Shown: in pieces, positions 14,664 to 23,507 of the stretch
Numbering within the stretch: the first letter of the stretch is position 1
Layout: every line of letters starts with the position of its first letter
IMG/VR virus record: IMGVR_UViG_3300025853_000383
Location: 1 to 31,611 of that record
Length of the DNA: 31,611 nucleotides
Source: a virus
Reading direction: 5' to 3' (one strand)
Position numbers and translations under genes: made by a program
Notes under the pieces: model-generated
Database searches by the model: none
What the model was told of the DNA's origin: nothing
What the model saw: the letters and a program-made list of their open reading frames with translations, nothing else

Positions 14664-15664
14664 TGGTAGTACCTTTGCTCGCACCCCTGATCGGAAGCAT
14701 GGCAGCTAGTTTGCTGCCAGCAGCATCGACAGCAGCACTTGGCGGCGCCGTCGCTAGTGGTCTTGGTCTTGCTGGAACTGCAGCGGGTGGGGCAATTGCC
14801 GCAGCTGCACCTTCGGCCATTGGGGCGGGCATCGGCACGCTCATGGCAGGTGGCACTGCAGCAGAAGCATTAGCCATGGGTCTTACTGCTGGAGCTGGTG
14901 CCGCAGGTGCCGGAGCTGGCGCAGCCGCCGCAGGGATGGCTGCTGCTCCCGCAGCCGCAGGTCTTGGCGCAGCCGCTGCTCCCGCAGCCGCCGCTGCAGC
15001 GCCCGCCGCAACTGCTGGGATGGGCGCCGCTATTCCTGCTGCAGCAAAAGCATCTATGGCCGCAGGAACACAAGCCGCACTAGCTGGCGCAGCTCCTGCC
15101 GGGATGGGCGCCGCGATGCCCGCCGCTGCGAAGTCAGCAATGACAGCTGGCACGCAAACTGCGATGGCTGGCCCTGCTGCCGCCGCTCCAAGCATGGCAC
15201 CAAACACCATAGCTCAAGCCGCTCGGCAAGCATCTGCTGGCGCCGCCCCCAACCTTGCAACCCCTGGCGGCACTCCGGCACCGAACTATATGCAGCGCAT
15301 GCAGCAGGTTTCCAAGATGATGGGGAACATACAGAAGATCCAAGGTTTGATGGGCGGTGGCCCTGGCGCTGCCCCTCCGGCAGCTCCTGCCGCGCATCGA
15401 CCCCAGCGTCAGCGCAGTGCGCAAAGCAGCGAGATTCTTTCATCTGCCCCAGATCAGATGAGATCTGTGGGCATGGATGCAATGGACTCCATGATTCCTT
15501 CTGTTGGCGGGTCATCTATGATGCCTGCTTCGGTTGGGATCGGAACCATTCCAGTCATGGGACAACCTATGGACTCCCGTATGATGACGGCGGGTCTGGG
15601 TCCTAATCAACAAGGTGCTGTGAATGATTATCTTCGCAGCCAAGGCATGGTGGGATTTGTGTAA
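14663..15664 (+). CDS. Ala/Gly-rich hydrophobic internal virion protein
   Basis: This 333-residue protein starts at 14663, overlapping the preceding stop; an earlier ATG at 14579 lies inside the zinc-ribbon gene and is less likely. Residues 1-200 are dominated by Ala and Gly with many GxxxG/AxxxA spacings, suited to membrane insertion or tight helix packing. Two 28-residue repeats (GMGAA-PAAAK...GTQ) lie at residues 119-174. The C-terminal part has MQRMQQVSKMMGNIQKIQGL and Met/Ser-rich sequence. The context, followed by four other internal-type proteins, suggests an ejection protein that helps form the channel through the host envelope. It is low in complexity, so homology claims are weak. 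Confidence 0.65.
   Translation: MVVPLLAPLIGSMAASLLPAASTAALGGAVASGLGLAGTAAGGAIAAAAPSAIGAGIGTLMAGGTAAEALAMGLTAGAGAAGAGAGAAAAGMAAAPAAAGLGAAAAPAAAAAAPAATAGMGAAIPAAAKASMAAGTQAALAGAAPAGMGAAMPAAAKSAMTAGTQTAMAGPAAAAPSMAPNTIAQAARQASAGAAPNLATPGGTPAPNYMQRMQQVSKMMGNIQKIQGLMGGGPGAAPPAAPAAHRPQRQRSAQSSEILSSAPDQMRSVGMDAMDSMIPSVGGSSMMPASVGIGTIPVMGQPMDSRMMTAGLGPNQQGAVNDYLRSQGMVGFV
15017..15184 (+). repeat. Two tandem 28-codon repeats
   Basis: Units 15017-15100 and 15101-15184 are in frame and encode GMGAAIPAAAKASMAAGTQ... and GMGAAMPAAAKSAMTAGTQ..., each 28 residues, with clear DNA-level similarity (both begin GGGATGGGCGCCGC). Confidence 0.8.
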
Positions 15665-16197
15665 TGTGTGGCGCACCTAAAGAACAAGTAATTACACAGA
15701 AGACCGAGCTACAGCCCGGTCTTCTACGGCATTATTATGGTGGCACAATAGAAAACCCACGAGGTGGGTTTGCAAGTGGTGGCCCTGTTGGTGGGATTAC
15801 TTCCATAAATCCGCCACAAGCTCCTATGATGGGTGGCGGTCTCGCAAACCTTCTGTCAGACCCGATGATGGCAGCGGCTCTGTCTTCGACTGTTCGTTCT
15901 CCTGAGATCCGGTACGGTCAACTGGGTGCAAACCCAATGGCCAGTCAAACGATCGATCGGGCTATCCAAGGGTATGCGCAGGGTGGCTACATCCAAGGTC
16001 CGGGGACCGGGCGCAGCGATTCAATTCCCGCCAAAATTTACCAAGACGGTATCCCGGTCCAAGAAGCTCGGCTCTCGGACGGTGAGTTTGTTATGACTGA
16101 AAACGCTGTGCGCGGCGCTGGTAACGGTGACCCTAAAGCAGGGGCTGCTCGGATGTATGAGATGATGCGCAAGTTCGAGCGCGGGGGCATGGCATAA
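15664..16197 (+). CDS. Virion protein with LSDGEFVMTENAVRGAG motif
   Basis: This 177-residue Gly/Pro/Met-rich protein contains IQGPGTGRSDSIPAKIYQDG followed at residues 135-151 by ARLSDGEFVMTENAVRG and then GNGDPKAGAARMYEMMRKFE. The G-x-GTGxSDSIPA...LSDGEFV(M/I) block is a strongly recurring motif in internal or minor virion proteins of phages from marine environments. Its role is not known to me; the tight conservation suggests a folding or binding element. The N-terminus (MCGAPKEQV) lies in a TAATG overlap with the preceding gene. It is one of five consecutive proteins inferred to be packaged inside the capsid. Confidence 0.7.
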   Translation: MCGAPKEQVITQKTELQPGLLRHYYGGTIENPRGGFASGGPVGGITSINPPQAPMMGGGLANLLSDPMMAAALSSTVRSPEIRYGQLGANPMASQTIDRAIQGYAQGGYIQGPGTGRSDSIPAKIYQDGIPVQEARLSDGEFVMTENAVRGAGNGDPKAGAARMYEMMRKFERGGMA

Positions 16198-16198
16198 C

Positions 16199-17476
16199 AT
16201 GGCAAATACTTTTGTAAACCCAGGATTTACTGAAACCGGGATTATCGGCGGCAGGACGTATCTGACCCCCGGAGCAAAAGACGACATCACGGGTCTGGCG
16301 GACCTTGCTCGTGGGTTGATTACCCAACCTGTGAACACTCCGCAACAACAGCTGGCTGGGTTTACGGCTGATCAACTTGCTGCGTTTCAGATGGCTCGCG
16401 AAGGCATCGGTGCGTACGAGCCCTATTTGCAGTCAGCTGCAGAACTAACGGACTATGCGACTTCTGGTTTGAAGGATGTCCTTGGGCAAACAAATATTCT
16501 TGCTGGTCAGATTCCTGGTCAAATAACCCCTGGTCAAGAGGCTCTCGCCAGAGCGGCTGGTAAGGTTGACGTCGCATCAGAGCGTGCCCGTGCTTCGACA
16601 GCCGAAGCTCAGCGTGCATTGCAAGAAGCGTCGGCCTTTGGTTTGGATACAGCTCGCGCTGGTATCGCGGGCCTCGCACCTGGTGCTGCCCTTGAGTACA
16701 TGAGCCCCTACGAGGAAGCAGCGGTTCAGCAGGCGCTTCAGGATATTGCTCGTCAGGGCCAGTTGCAGCAACAAGAGCTCGGTGCTCGCGCTGTAGAGGC
16801 TGGTGCATTTGGCGGTTCCCGGCAAGCTGTTGCCGAACAAGAACTGAACCGCAACATCCTCGAACAGCAAGCTCGCACTGCGGCACAAATGCGTGCCGCC
16901 GGTTACGAATCGGCTGCGAACCGTGCAATTCAAGCGGCACAAACAACAGGTCAGCTTGGCCAGTATGGTTCTGGTGCAGCAGCGCAGGCTGCAGAAGCAG
17001 GCGGTCGCCTTGGCTTGAGCGCAGAACAGCTGGCGCAACAAGGTGCGCAGGCTGCAGGGGATCTTGGTCTTCAGTCCTCGAACCTTGGTCTTGCTGGCAT
17101 TCAGGCTGGTCTTGGTGCGCAACAACAGGCTGCAGGTATCAACCAGGGTATCGCACAACTTGGCGGTCAGTATCTTGGTATGGGTCAAGCAAAGCAGCAG
17201 ATGCAGCTACAGGACATCAACACCATGTTGGGTATCGGTCAGACGCAGCAGCGTCAAGACCAAGCGGCTATGGACGTGGCTTACCAGAACCAATTCCAGG
17301 AAGCGATGCAGCCGTATCAGCAGCTGGCTTACTACTCGGATATTCTTGGCGGCACACCGTCCGGTCAGATGTCTACGACTACGATGCCTGGGCCAAGCAC
17401 AGGTTCTCAAATGCTAGGCTTGGCGATGGCTGTTCCAGCTATCTACCAAGGCTTCCAAAGTATGTCCGGCGGTTAA
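16199..17476 (+). CDS. Ala/Gln-rich internal virion (ejection) protein
   Basis: This 425-residue protein is rich in Ala, Gln and Gly and mostly helical. The central block contains YMSPYEEAAVQQALQDIARQ and then GAFGGSRQ at residues 202-209 followed by AVAEQELNRNILEQQARTAA, a conserved core in marine phage internal proteins. Residues about 230-350 are imperfect repeats of the QxxGQLGxxGxxAA type. It has no enzymatic motif. A channel or scaffold component of the ejection apparatus is inferred from composition and from its place between other internal-type genes. The start is one base after the previous stop. Confidence 0.7.
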   Translation: MANTFVNPGFTETGIIGGRTYLTPGAKDDITGLADLARGLITQPVNTPQQQLAGFTADQLAAFQMAREGIGAYEPYLQSAAELTDYATSGLKDVLGQTNILAGQIPGQITPGQEALARAAGKVDVASERARASTAEAQRALQEASAFGLDTARAGIAGLAPGAALEYMSPYEEAAVQQALQDIARQGQLQQQELGARAVEAGAFGGSRQAVAEQELNRNILEQQARTAAQMRAAGYESAANRAIQAAQTTGQLGQYGSGAAAQAAEAGGRLGLSAEQLAQQGAQAAGDLGLQSSNLGLAGIQAGLGAQQQAAGINQGIAQLGGQYLGMGQAKQQMQLQDINTMLGIGQTQQRQDQAAMDVAYQNQFQEAMQPYQQLAYYSDILGGTPSGQMSTTTMPGPSTGSQMLGLAMAVPAIYQGFQSMSGG

Positions 17477-17486
17477 GGAGTTTCAG

Positions 17487-18722
17487 ATGGATCCGTTGTC
17501 TCGCAAACTTTTCCAATCTCGTGATGCACGGGAGAAGCTCCGTCAACAGGGCGGTATTATGGCTTCGTCCCCGGAGCTGGCGCAGACCGTTGCAAAGTTT
17601 GCAAATGGTGGTCCGACGGAGTTGCAAATCCCTCGGGTACGCAGCGCGATCCAAGAGGGTGGGATTTCCTACCCCAGCTGGCGGATGATGTCCCGCTCTC
17701 AGCGTGAAGAACTTGGCTATCCCATGAGCGAGATCGGTGGGCAGCTGGCCTTCGATCGCTTTGGTGTCGGTCTTGGGCTCGTGGACCCCGCATCTCGGTT
17801 CTCGCCTTCTGGTCTGAATGTTTCGGAAGTGCGCCCTGATACGACGGGTACTGGTGAAAACATGCCGCGCGGCCGGAATGCGCCTCGTCGTCCTATGACG
17901 GCAGAAGAAGCGTATGCCGCCTCTAATGAATTTGCTGGAATGGGTCCGGATGTTGTTCCCCCCGGCACAGCGGATGTTGCCGTTCCTGATGTTGCCGTTC
18001 CTGATGAAGAAGCTGAACGCATTGCGGCGGATACTCGCAGGGTTTTGCAGGAACCTGGCCCAGCCCCTGAAAAAGCTCTTCCTGAAGAAGAGCCCGTCGT
18101 GACTCCTCCAAAAACAGACGACGATGAGGACACAGACACCCGTGACTTGTTCGATATGACATACGACAAAATGATGTCTCGTCTAGAACGAGTTATGGGC
18201 ACAGAGACTGACGAGGACAAAAAGAAGCAAGCCATGGCAAACCTTGCCATGATTGGTCTTGCGATTGCCGCTGGTCAAAGTCCAGACGCTCTAACCAACA
18301 TCGCCCAGGGTGCGCTTGTAGGCATGCAGGGTATTCAAGCCGCCAAAGCTGACGAGAAAAAATCTCAGCGCGAACTACGCAAATCTGCATTTGACGCCAC
18401 CAATGACTACATCAAAGCACTTATGAGCGGCGGTAAGGATAGGTTTCAAAAAGCGGAGGATTACAGTGATGCGATTAGAATGACGGCCTCCGACTTTATG
18501 GCTCGTGATAAGTTTCTTACAGCAGATGAAGCTTATAGAATGGCCGAAGATTACGTGAGTAGACTTCCTGCTTATGCGGACGTGGCTAAAGATAAAATAT
18601 ACACACGTCCCGGCGTGACTACGACAGCTTCTGATGTTCCTGCTGTCGGGGACATTGTTGATGGGCATAAATTTCTTGGTGGTGATCCTGGCGATCAAAA
18701 AAACTGGGAAAAGGTTGAGTAA
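17487..18722 (+). CDS. Internal virion protein with acidic disordered middle
   Basis: The protein has 411 residues. The N-terminal part carries REKLRQQGGIMASSPELAQT and VAKFANGG, a motif typical of internal virion proteins in marine phages. Residues about 130-220 are Pro/Glu/Asp-rich and disordered and include a short tandem repeat (VAVPDVAVPD). The C-terminal part has a hydrophobic helix (AMANLAMIGLAIAAGQSPDA), then a coiled coil and the ending HKFLGGDPGDQKNWEKVE. The hydrophobic helix could insert in a membrane during ejection. AAGGAG precedes the ATG. The role is inferred from context. Confidence 0.65.
   Translation: MDPLSRKLFQSRDAREKLRQQGGIMASSPELAQTVAKFANGGPTELQIPRVRSAIQEGGISYPSWRMMSRSQREELGYPMSEIGGQLAFDRFGVGLGLVDPASRFSPSGLNVSEVRPDTTGTGENMPRGRNAPRRPMTAEEAYAASNEFAGMGPDVVPPGTADVAVPDVAVPDEEAERIAADTRRVLQEPGPAPEKALPEEEPVVTPPKTDDDEDTDTRDLFDMTYDKMMSRLERVMGTETDEDKKKQAMANLAMIGLAIAAGQSPDALTNIAQGALVGMQGIQAAKADEKKSQRELRKSAFDATNDYIKALMSGGKDRFQKAEDYSDAIRMTASDFMARDKFLTADEAYRMAEDYVSRLPAYADVAKDKIYTRPGVTTTASDVPAVGDIVDGHKFLGGDPGDQKNWEKVE
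17973..18002 (+). repeat. Perfect 15-base tandem duplication, two copies
   Basis: GATGTTGCCGTTCCT occurs at 17973-17987 and again at 17988-18002, adding one DVAVP unit in frame within the disordered region of the internal virion protein gene. This looks like recent replication slippage. Confidence 0.85.
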
Positions 18723-18724
18723 CA

Positions 18725-21700
18725 ATGGCGGGTCCGTGGGAGAAGTACCAGGCCTCAGACGAACAACCCGTAGCTCAGCAGGGACCGTGGACCAGGTTTC
18801 AAACGCCGATCGAGAAACCTGTCGTTCTGACGGAGAAACCTTACGACCCGGAAGAGTACGAGGGTGTTGCTCAAGAGTTCTTTGAGGGTGTCGCATCCGG
18901 CACGACTAAGCTTGCTCAAGGCGTAGCCGAAACACTGGCCTTGGCACCTGACTATCTGTTGGACACAAACTATGGACCAGAAATCACAAAGCTTTTCGAG
19001 GAAGCTCGTGCGGCTGCAGGGATTGATCCCAGGGGTTTAGCTGGTGGCCTCGCAGAAGTTGGTGTTCAGTTTGTCCTTCCTGCTAGTCTTGCGGCCAAAG
19101 CTGTAGGAGCCATATCTAAATCTGGCAAAGTCGGTACTTTCTTGAAGAAATTTGGTGCAGGTGTTGCAGCTGATTACGTGGTGTCTACTAACGACACTAC
19201 AACCCTTGGAGATTTCTTCGAAGGTGGACCAACACAACGAGAGGGTGATATTGGTCTCCAGGGTGATGAGGAAGCTGCTCGTCGTGCTCTCGATAAATTA
19301 AAAGTAGCCGTCGAAGGTGGGGCAGCTACGATCGCTGGTCCCATCATTGCCAGAGGTTTAGCTAAAGGTGCAGGATCTGCAGCCCTTGCCATTGACCAGG
19401 TGCCAGGCCTACGGCGCGTTGGTCCTGTTGCCGTTGCTCGTGGTGCGAATGAAATTCTTACGGAGATGGGAAAACGTTCAGCAGCTCTTGAGCAATCCAT
19501 CCGTATGGGGGAAAACGTTAGCCCTTTCAAACGTGCGGTTGGAGAAAGCCTTGCTGCACTACGTTACCGTGGCATGCTTCCTGAAGAAGCGGCGGAAGCC
19601 CGCTCTTTGATTACCGGCCTTACAGAGGCTGAGGTCAACAAAGCCATGGCCACAGCCGAAAGCTTGGACGGAAAGATTGACGATGTTCTTTCAAAGGTAA
19701 ACAAGTCTACTGCCACGGATACACCCTTTACAAAGGTAGATGTGCTAAACAGCATAGACAAATTCTTGACTACATCTAGCCGCGTCTTGAAGAACAAAGC
19801 TTTACAAAACATCCCAAAGCCATTGCGTCGCGACTTGGTCAGCATGCGCCAGCAAATTGATCAGATGTCCAAGGCTATATTGAACAGCGACTACATCCGC
19901 CAGTTTGGTGGTGTTGTTCCGACCGGATCTAAGCAGACGATCGAAGAAACTCTGCGCTCGAACCTCGGTTCTTACATGCGTCGCAGGTATCGCGTCTTTG
20001 AAGATGCAAACTACAAGCCTAGTAACGAGATCATGGAGACAGCTATTCTTGGTTTCCAAAAAGACCAAGAGGCTACAGAGAAATTGTTCTCTGAAATGCT
20101 GGCTCGTGGGACGTTTACACCAGAGCAACTTGGCCGGAATGTGGATGATCTAGGTCGAATTGCAGGTCCCATTTCTCGAGACCAGGCAAAGCTGGCGGCA
20201 GATGAGTTCTTGCGCCGTTACAAGATGCGAGCTCTTCCGAAAGGTCTGAGCCGAGTGGCTGAGTATCGTCTTCCCACTGATCTTTTTATCTCTCGTACAA
20301 ACCTGCGGGACTACCAACGAGCTCTTTTGGGGGAGGTGAAGAACCCCCTTGAAAACTATGTTGCGACTGTCGCAGACATGGCTGAGTTCAAAGCTGTAGA
20401 TAACTACTTCAGTGCCCTACGCAACATGGCTGACCAAAACCCAACCGGCATGGGCCGTTTGTTTAGGGATACTAGCTCGCTTTCCCCAGAGCAGAAAAAT
20501 GTTCTGAGAGAAGAAGGGTTCCGTATCCTTGGTGAAGGTGACGATCCATTGAAGTCTGGTTGGGGTTCCCTGTCTGGGTACGCAGTTCCAGATCGCGTTT
20601 ATAAGGACTTGTCCCGCAGCGTTGTGGGTGATGTTGGAGCTGTGGGTAACGCTGCTCGCTCCTTGTACTCAAGCTTTCTTCGCTTAAAAGGTGCTACTCA
20701 GTACGGGAAGACAGTTCTGTCCCCTGTCACCCAGGTTAGAAACGTGTCAACAGCTTCTTTGTTTGCAGCAATGCAGGGCAATGTAGGTCGTGGGGCAAAT
20801 CTCTGGGAATCACTGCGGTTGGTTTACGACAACTTGCCAGAGGGTCAGTTCACAGAGGATTTCTTAGAGCTTCAACGTCTTGGTATTGTTGGGACACAGG
20901 CTCAGCTGCGCGAGCTTCAAAACCTTATTTCAAAGGGTTTTGGTTACACACAAGAAGCGTCTATCCAAGGTCTTCCTACAACACGTCGGTTTGGTTCTTC
21001 TCTAACTGACAACCCGATTGGGAAGTTTGTGTCAAAGGCTGGTAAGAAAGCTGAAGCTTTGTATCAAGCTGGCGATGACGTCTGGAAAATTTTCAATTTT
21101 CAGTTTGAAAAAAGTAAATTGGCAAACGCTTTCAAGAGAATGTCTGACGATGAGCTCAGCAACTATTTGATGCGCAAAACTGGGAGTGTTCCGGAAGACA
21201 TTCAAGCTTTCCGCACGTCCGGCATGTCTGATTTTATACGCAACGAAGCTGCTCGAGTAGTTCGGAACACAGTACCAAACTACAACCTGGCTCCGGAATC
21301 TATCAAATTTCTTCGCAAGCTACCGGTTGGTAATTTCACTGCGTTCCCTTACGAAGTTATTCGTACAGGAATTAACACTGTGGCTAGGGGTATAGATGAG
21401 TTGGCTGACCCTAGCCGAGCTATTCAAGAGATCGGAATGCGTCGCCTCGTTGGCGTGATGGGTACGGTAGGTACATTAGGACCTGCTCTATCTAAGCTTG
21501 GATATGAAACCTCTGGTGTGTCCGAGGAAGAAATGAAGGCTTACCAGCGTTCTTTGGCACCGCCATGGGAAAAAAATGCTCGCCTCATTCCTGTTGGTCG
21601 ACACGAGGATGGCACACCTCAATACATCAACTACAGTTATTCAAACCCGTATGATCTTCTAGAGCGCATCGTCACGTCTGCCATCAATAAAACCGAGGAA

Positions 21701-22813
21701 GGAAAACTTCTAGGTAAAGATGGTGGTCAGATTGCTTTCGAAGCATTCTCGGAAGCATTCTCTGAGCTTGTAACTCCGTTCACAGAAGAAGCAATCATCA
21801 CTGCAGCATTGCGTGACGTGCTAGATCCGAATGCTAAAACACCTATTCTTCGCCAGGCTGGGCAGTTGGTTGGTGGCCGTGGGGGTCAGACCATAGAAGG
21901 CGCTTTGATTTACAATCCTCAAGAAGATGCAGGAACAAAAGCTGCAAAAAGTTTTGCACATGTACTGGATGCGTTGCTGCCTAGCGTTATTCCAGTAGAT
22001 GTTCGTGGCGGTGAGTTTGAACCCAGCCGTTTTGCTAGGGCTGCTGTAAACAGCCTGGGTCTAAACGAAGAGACTGGTATCTCCCGTATTGATCGCAACA
22101 AGATAGAGCGCGACCTAAGCAAGGAACTTGCTCGCGCTTTCAGCGGCATTACGGAATCAGAAAGCCAAGCGTCTATTGGTTTGAGGTACAAAGGCTACGA
22201 GTTCTCTCAGGCCCGCCGAGAAGCTTCTAACATTGTTAACCGTGTTGCACGTCGTCCTAACGTGACACGGGAGCAACTTTTAGATGCTTATGAGCAGGCT
22301 AACGAGGCACGTTTCCGTGTGCTCAATCAATTTCACCAGCTGACTCAAGACCTTAAACGGTTTGGTCTTACGAACAAAGACATCGCAAAGATTTTGAGCA
22401 GAGCAAAAATCGGTGGGTATGAAGCTATCCTGAAGGGGCGTTACGAACCGTTAGAGATCAGCGACGCAGTCCTGGAAACCATGCAAGAGAACGGGACTCT
22501 GGATCAATACCCAAGACAAGAGATCCGGGACATCATTAAACAGCAGCGCAACCGTAGGTTCGGTGCGGCTATGGAACAAGAGCCGCAGCAGGTTAGACCA
22601 ACCTCGGCATCTGCTCCGTGGGAAAGATTCCAATCCACACAACAAAGGGCGGCACCAGCCGCCCCCGTAATCGGTTCAATGCCAGCGCCCGCGACCCCAC
22701 AGTCGTCGCCTGCACCGGCAAGAAATGCACCTCCAAATCCTGCACTGTTAGGTTCTGATCCGATCTCTCAAGCAAAGAATGCTGAAATCGCACGAAGTCT
22801 CTCCGGTCAGTGA
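18725..22813 (+). CDS. Large internal virion / ejection protein
   Basis: At 1362 residues this is the largest protein in the window. It is mostly helical, with hydrophobic Gly/Ala stretches at about 95-160 and 195-225 that could contact membrane. A PW-acidic/polar-basic-aromatic motif occurs at residues 4-8 (PWEKY), 21-25 (PWTRF) and 1298-1302 (PWERF). I see no polymerase, protease or lytic transglycosylase motif that I could defend. Size and position at the end of the structural run match the large ejection proteins of short-tailed phages, which form a trans-envelope conduit. The final ~80 residues are Pro/Ala/Gln-rich and disordered. It overlaps the convergent - strand gene by 7 bases. Confidence 0.7.
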   Translation: MAGPWEKYQASDEQPVAQQGPWTRFQTPIEKPVVLTEKPYDPEEYEGVAQEFFEGVASGTTKLAQGVAETLALAPDYLLDTNYGPEITKLFEEARAAAGIDPRGLAGGLAEVGVQFVLPASLAAKAVGAISKSGKVGTFLKKFGAGVAADYVVSTNDTTTLGDFFEGGPTQREGDIGLQGDEEAARRALDKLKVAVEGGAATIAGPIIARGLAKGAGSAALAIDQVPGLRRVGPVAVARGANEILTEMGKRSAALEQSIRMGENVSPFKRAVGESLAALRYRGMLPEEAAEARSLITGLTEAEVNKAMATAESLDGKIDDVLSKVNKSTATDTPFTKVDVLNSIDKFLTTSSRVLKNKALQNIPKPLRRDLVSMRQQIDQMSKAILNSDYIRQFGGVVPTGSKQTIEETLRSNLGSYMRRRYRVFEDANYKPSNEIMETAILGFQKDQEATEKLFSEMLARGTFTPEQLGRNVDDLGRIAGPISRDQAKLAADEFLRRYKMRALPKGLSRVAEYRLPTDLFISRTNLRDYQRALLGEVKNPLENYVATVADMAEFKAVDNYFSALRNMADQNPTGMGRLFRDTSSLSPEQKNVLREEGFRILGEGDDPLKSGWGSLSGYAVPDRVYKDLSRSVVGDVGAVGNAARSLYSSFLRLKGATQYGKTVLSPVTQVRNVSTASLFAAMQGNVGRGANLWESLRLVYDNLPEGQFTEDFLELQRLGIVGTQAQLRELQNLISKGFGYTQEASIQGLPTTRRFGSSLTDNPIGKFVSKAGKKAEALYQAGDDVWKIFNFQFEKSKLANAFKRMSDDELSNYLMRKTGSVPEDIQAFRTSGMSDFIRNEAARVVRNTVPNYNLAPESIKFLRKLPVGNFTAFPYEVIRTGINTVARGIDELADPSRAIQEIGMRRLVGVMGTVGTLGPALSKLGYETSGVSEEEMKAYQRSLAPPWEKNARLIPVGRHEDGTPQYINYSYSNPYDLLERIVTSAINKTEEGKLLGKDGGQIAFEAFSEAFSELVTPFTEEAIITAALRDVLDPNAKTPILRQAGQLVGGRGGQTIEGALIYNPQEDAGTKAAKSFAHVLDALLPSVIPVDVRGGEFEPSRFARAAVNSLGLNEETGISRIDRNKIERDLSKELARAFSGITESESQASIGLRYKGYEFSQARREASNIVNRVARRPNVTREQLLDAYEQANEARFRVLNQFHQLTQDLKRFGLTNKDIAKILSRAKIGGYEAILKGRYEPLEISDAVLETMQENGTLDQYPRQEIRDIIKQQRNRRFGAAMEQEPQQVRPTSASAPWERFQSTQQRAAPAAPVIGSMPAPATPQSSPAPARNAPPNPALLGSDPISQAKNAEIARSLSGQ
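22807..22813. other. Convergent gene overlap
   Basis: The stop of the + strand large virion gene (TGA 22811-22813) and the stop of the - strand small gene (TCA 22807-22809) overlap tail to tail. I see no hairpin with a T-run on either strand here. Confidence 0.85.
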
Positions 22814-23007
22814 GTGATTTCATAGTGTACGTCGATACCCACCCCTCCTAGTATGACGACGAGGTCCTCGGCTGCAGCATGAACCTCTTCGAACATCTCT
22901 TCGTCCGCAGAGATCAGAGCTACATGGATTAGGTTAAGCAGAGCTTGGATCTGTTCAGGATGCATGTCCTTGAACCCAAGAGTCTTGAGATCTTTTTCAG
23001 GTGTCAT
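22807..23007 (-). CDS. Small acidic protein at the end of the replication operon
   Basis: The 66-residue protein starts MTPEKDLKTLGFKDMHPEQI and is helical and acidic, with no known domain. AAGGAG (23020-23015 on the - strand) seven bases upstream supports the ATG at 23007 rather than an in-frame start at 23025. Its ribosome site and start codon lie in a 19-base sequence repeated at the start of the HNH gene upstream. It overlaps the 3' end of the large + strand virion gene by 7 bases, tail to tail. The function is unknown. Confidence 0.6.
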   Translation of the reverse strand: MTPEKDLKTLGFKDMHPEQIQALLNLIHVALISADEEMFEEVHAAAEDLVVILGGVGIDVHYEITH

Positions 23008-23018
23008 TCGACCTCTCC
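23000..23018. repeat. 19-bp direct repeat, copy A
   Basis: GGTGTCATTCGACCTCTCC (plus strand) is identical to 23501-23519. On the minus strand it includes a GGAGAGG ribosome site and the ATGACACC start of the 66-residue gene. Confidence 0.85.
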
Positions 23019-23021
23019 TTC

Positions 23022-23507
23022 TCACAGCATCTGCTTAATCGTACCATGGTTCTGAGAAAACGAATAACGAGAGTTCGCTTTCATCCGAGCATTATTTGCT
23101 TGCTTTTCGGTGGTGAACAAACCCAGATGTACCTGCTTACGGTCCACCGTCACATAAGCACGCCACTTGTTTTTGCACCTACTCACTCCTACAAACCCAG
23201 AGGTATTGTTCTTGTATGTGGTTTTGTTGCGTGCGTTTTCAGTCTTGGATGCAGTTCGCAAGTTACATATTCGGTTGTCCGTTTTATTTTGGTTAACGTG
23301 ATCTATGTCCCCATCAGGCCATGTACCATACTCTAGCGCCCACATCACACGATGCGCCAAATAGTTTTTGCCAAAAACTTTCCCGTATAAGTAGCCTTGC
23401 GTTTGAACCGACACAAAGGCGGCTCTGTTATTGTACTTGTTTCTCCAGTGGATTTTTCCAGAAGCAGGATCCCAAGTGAACAGCTCTCGTAGTTGTTCCG
23501 GTGTCAT
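23022..23507 (-). CDS. HNH endonuclease with AP2 DNA-binding domain (homing type)
   Basis: In this 161-residue protein the HNH core spans about residues 50-95 (LAHRVMWALEYGTWPDGDID, then HVNQNKTDNRICNLRTAS), with His70 and the Asn residues in the expected places. An AP2-type DNA-binding domain follows (residues 102-140: TSGFVGVSRCKNKWRAYVTV). This architecture is known in free-standing phage homing endonucleases, which cut and spread into unoccupied alleles. Its start overlaps the polA stop (ATGA), and a 19-bp direct repeat brackets the gene. By hand count of four 60-base lines it is about 45% GC. It is likely a selfish insertion in the replication operon. Confidence 0.85.
   Translation of the reverse strand: MTPEQLRELFTWDPASGKIHWRNKYNNRAAFVSVQTQGYLYGKVFGKNYLAHRVMWALEYGTWPDGDIDHVNQNKTDNRICNLRTASKTENARNKTTYKNNTSGFVGVSRCKNKWRAYVTVDRKQVHLGLFTTEKQANNARMKANSRYSFSQNHGTIKQML

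Noticed and set aside
14629-15210. 193-codon - strand Ala/Pro-rich frame
   Set aside because: It is the reverse of the GC-rich Ala/Gly repeat region; low-complexity DNA gives open frames on both strands.
18725-22813. Lytic transglycosylase or virion RNA polymerase in the large ejection protein
   Set aside because: No catalytic motif of either family could be found; the assignment as an ejection protein rests on size and position only.
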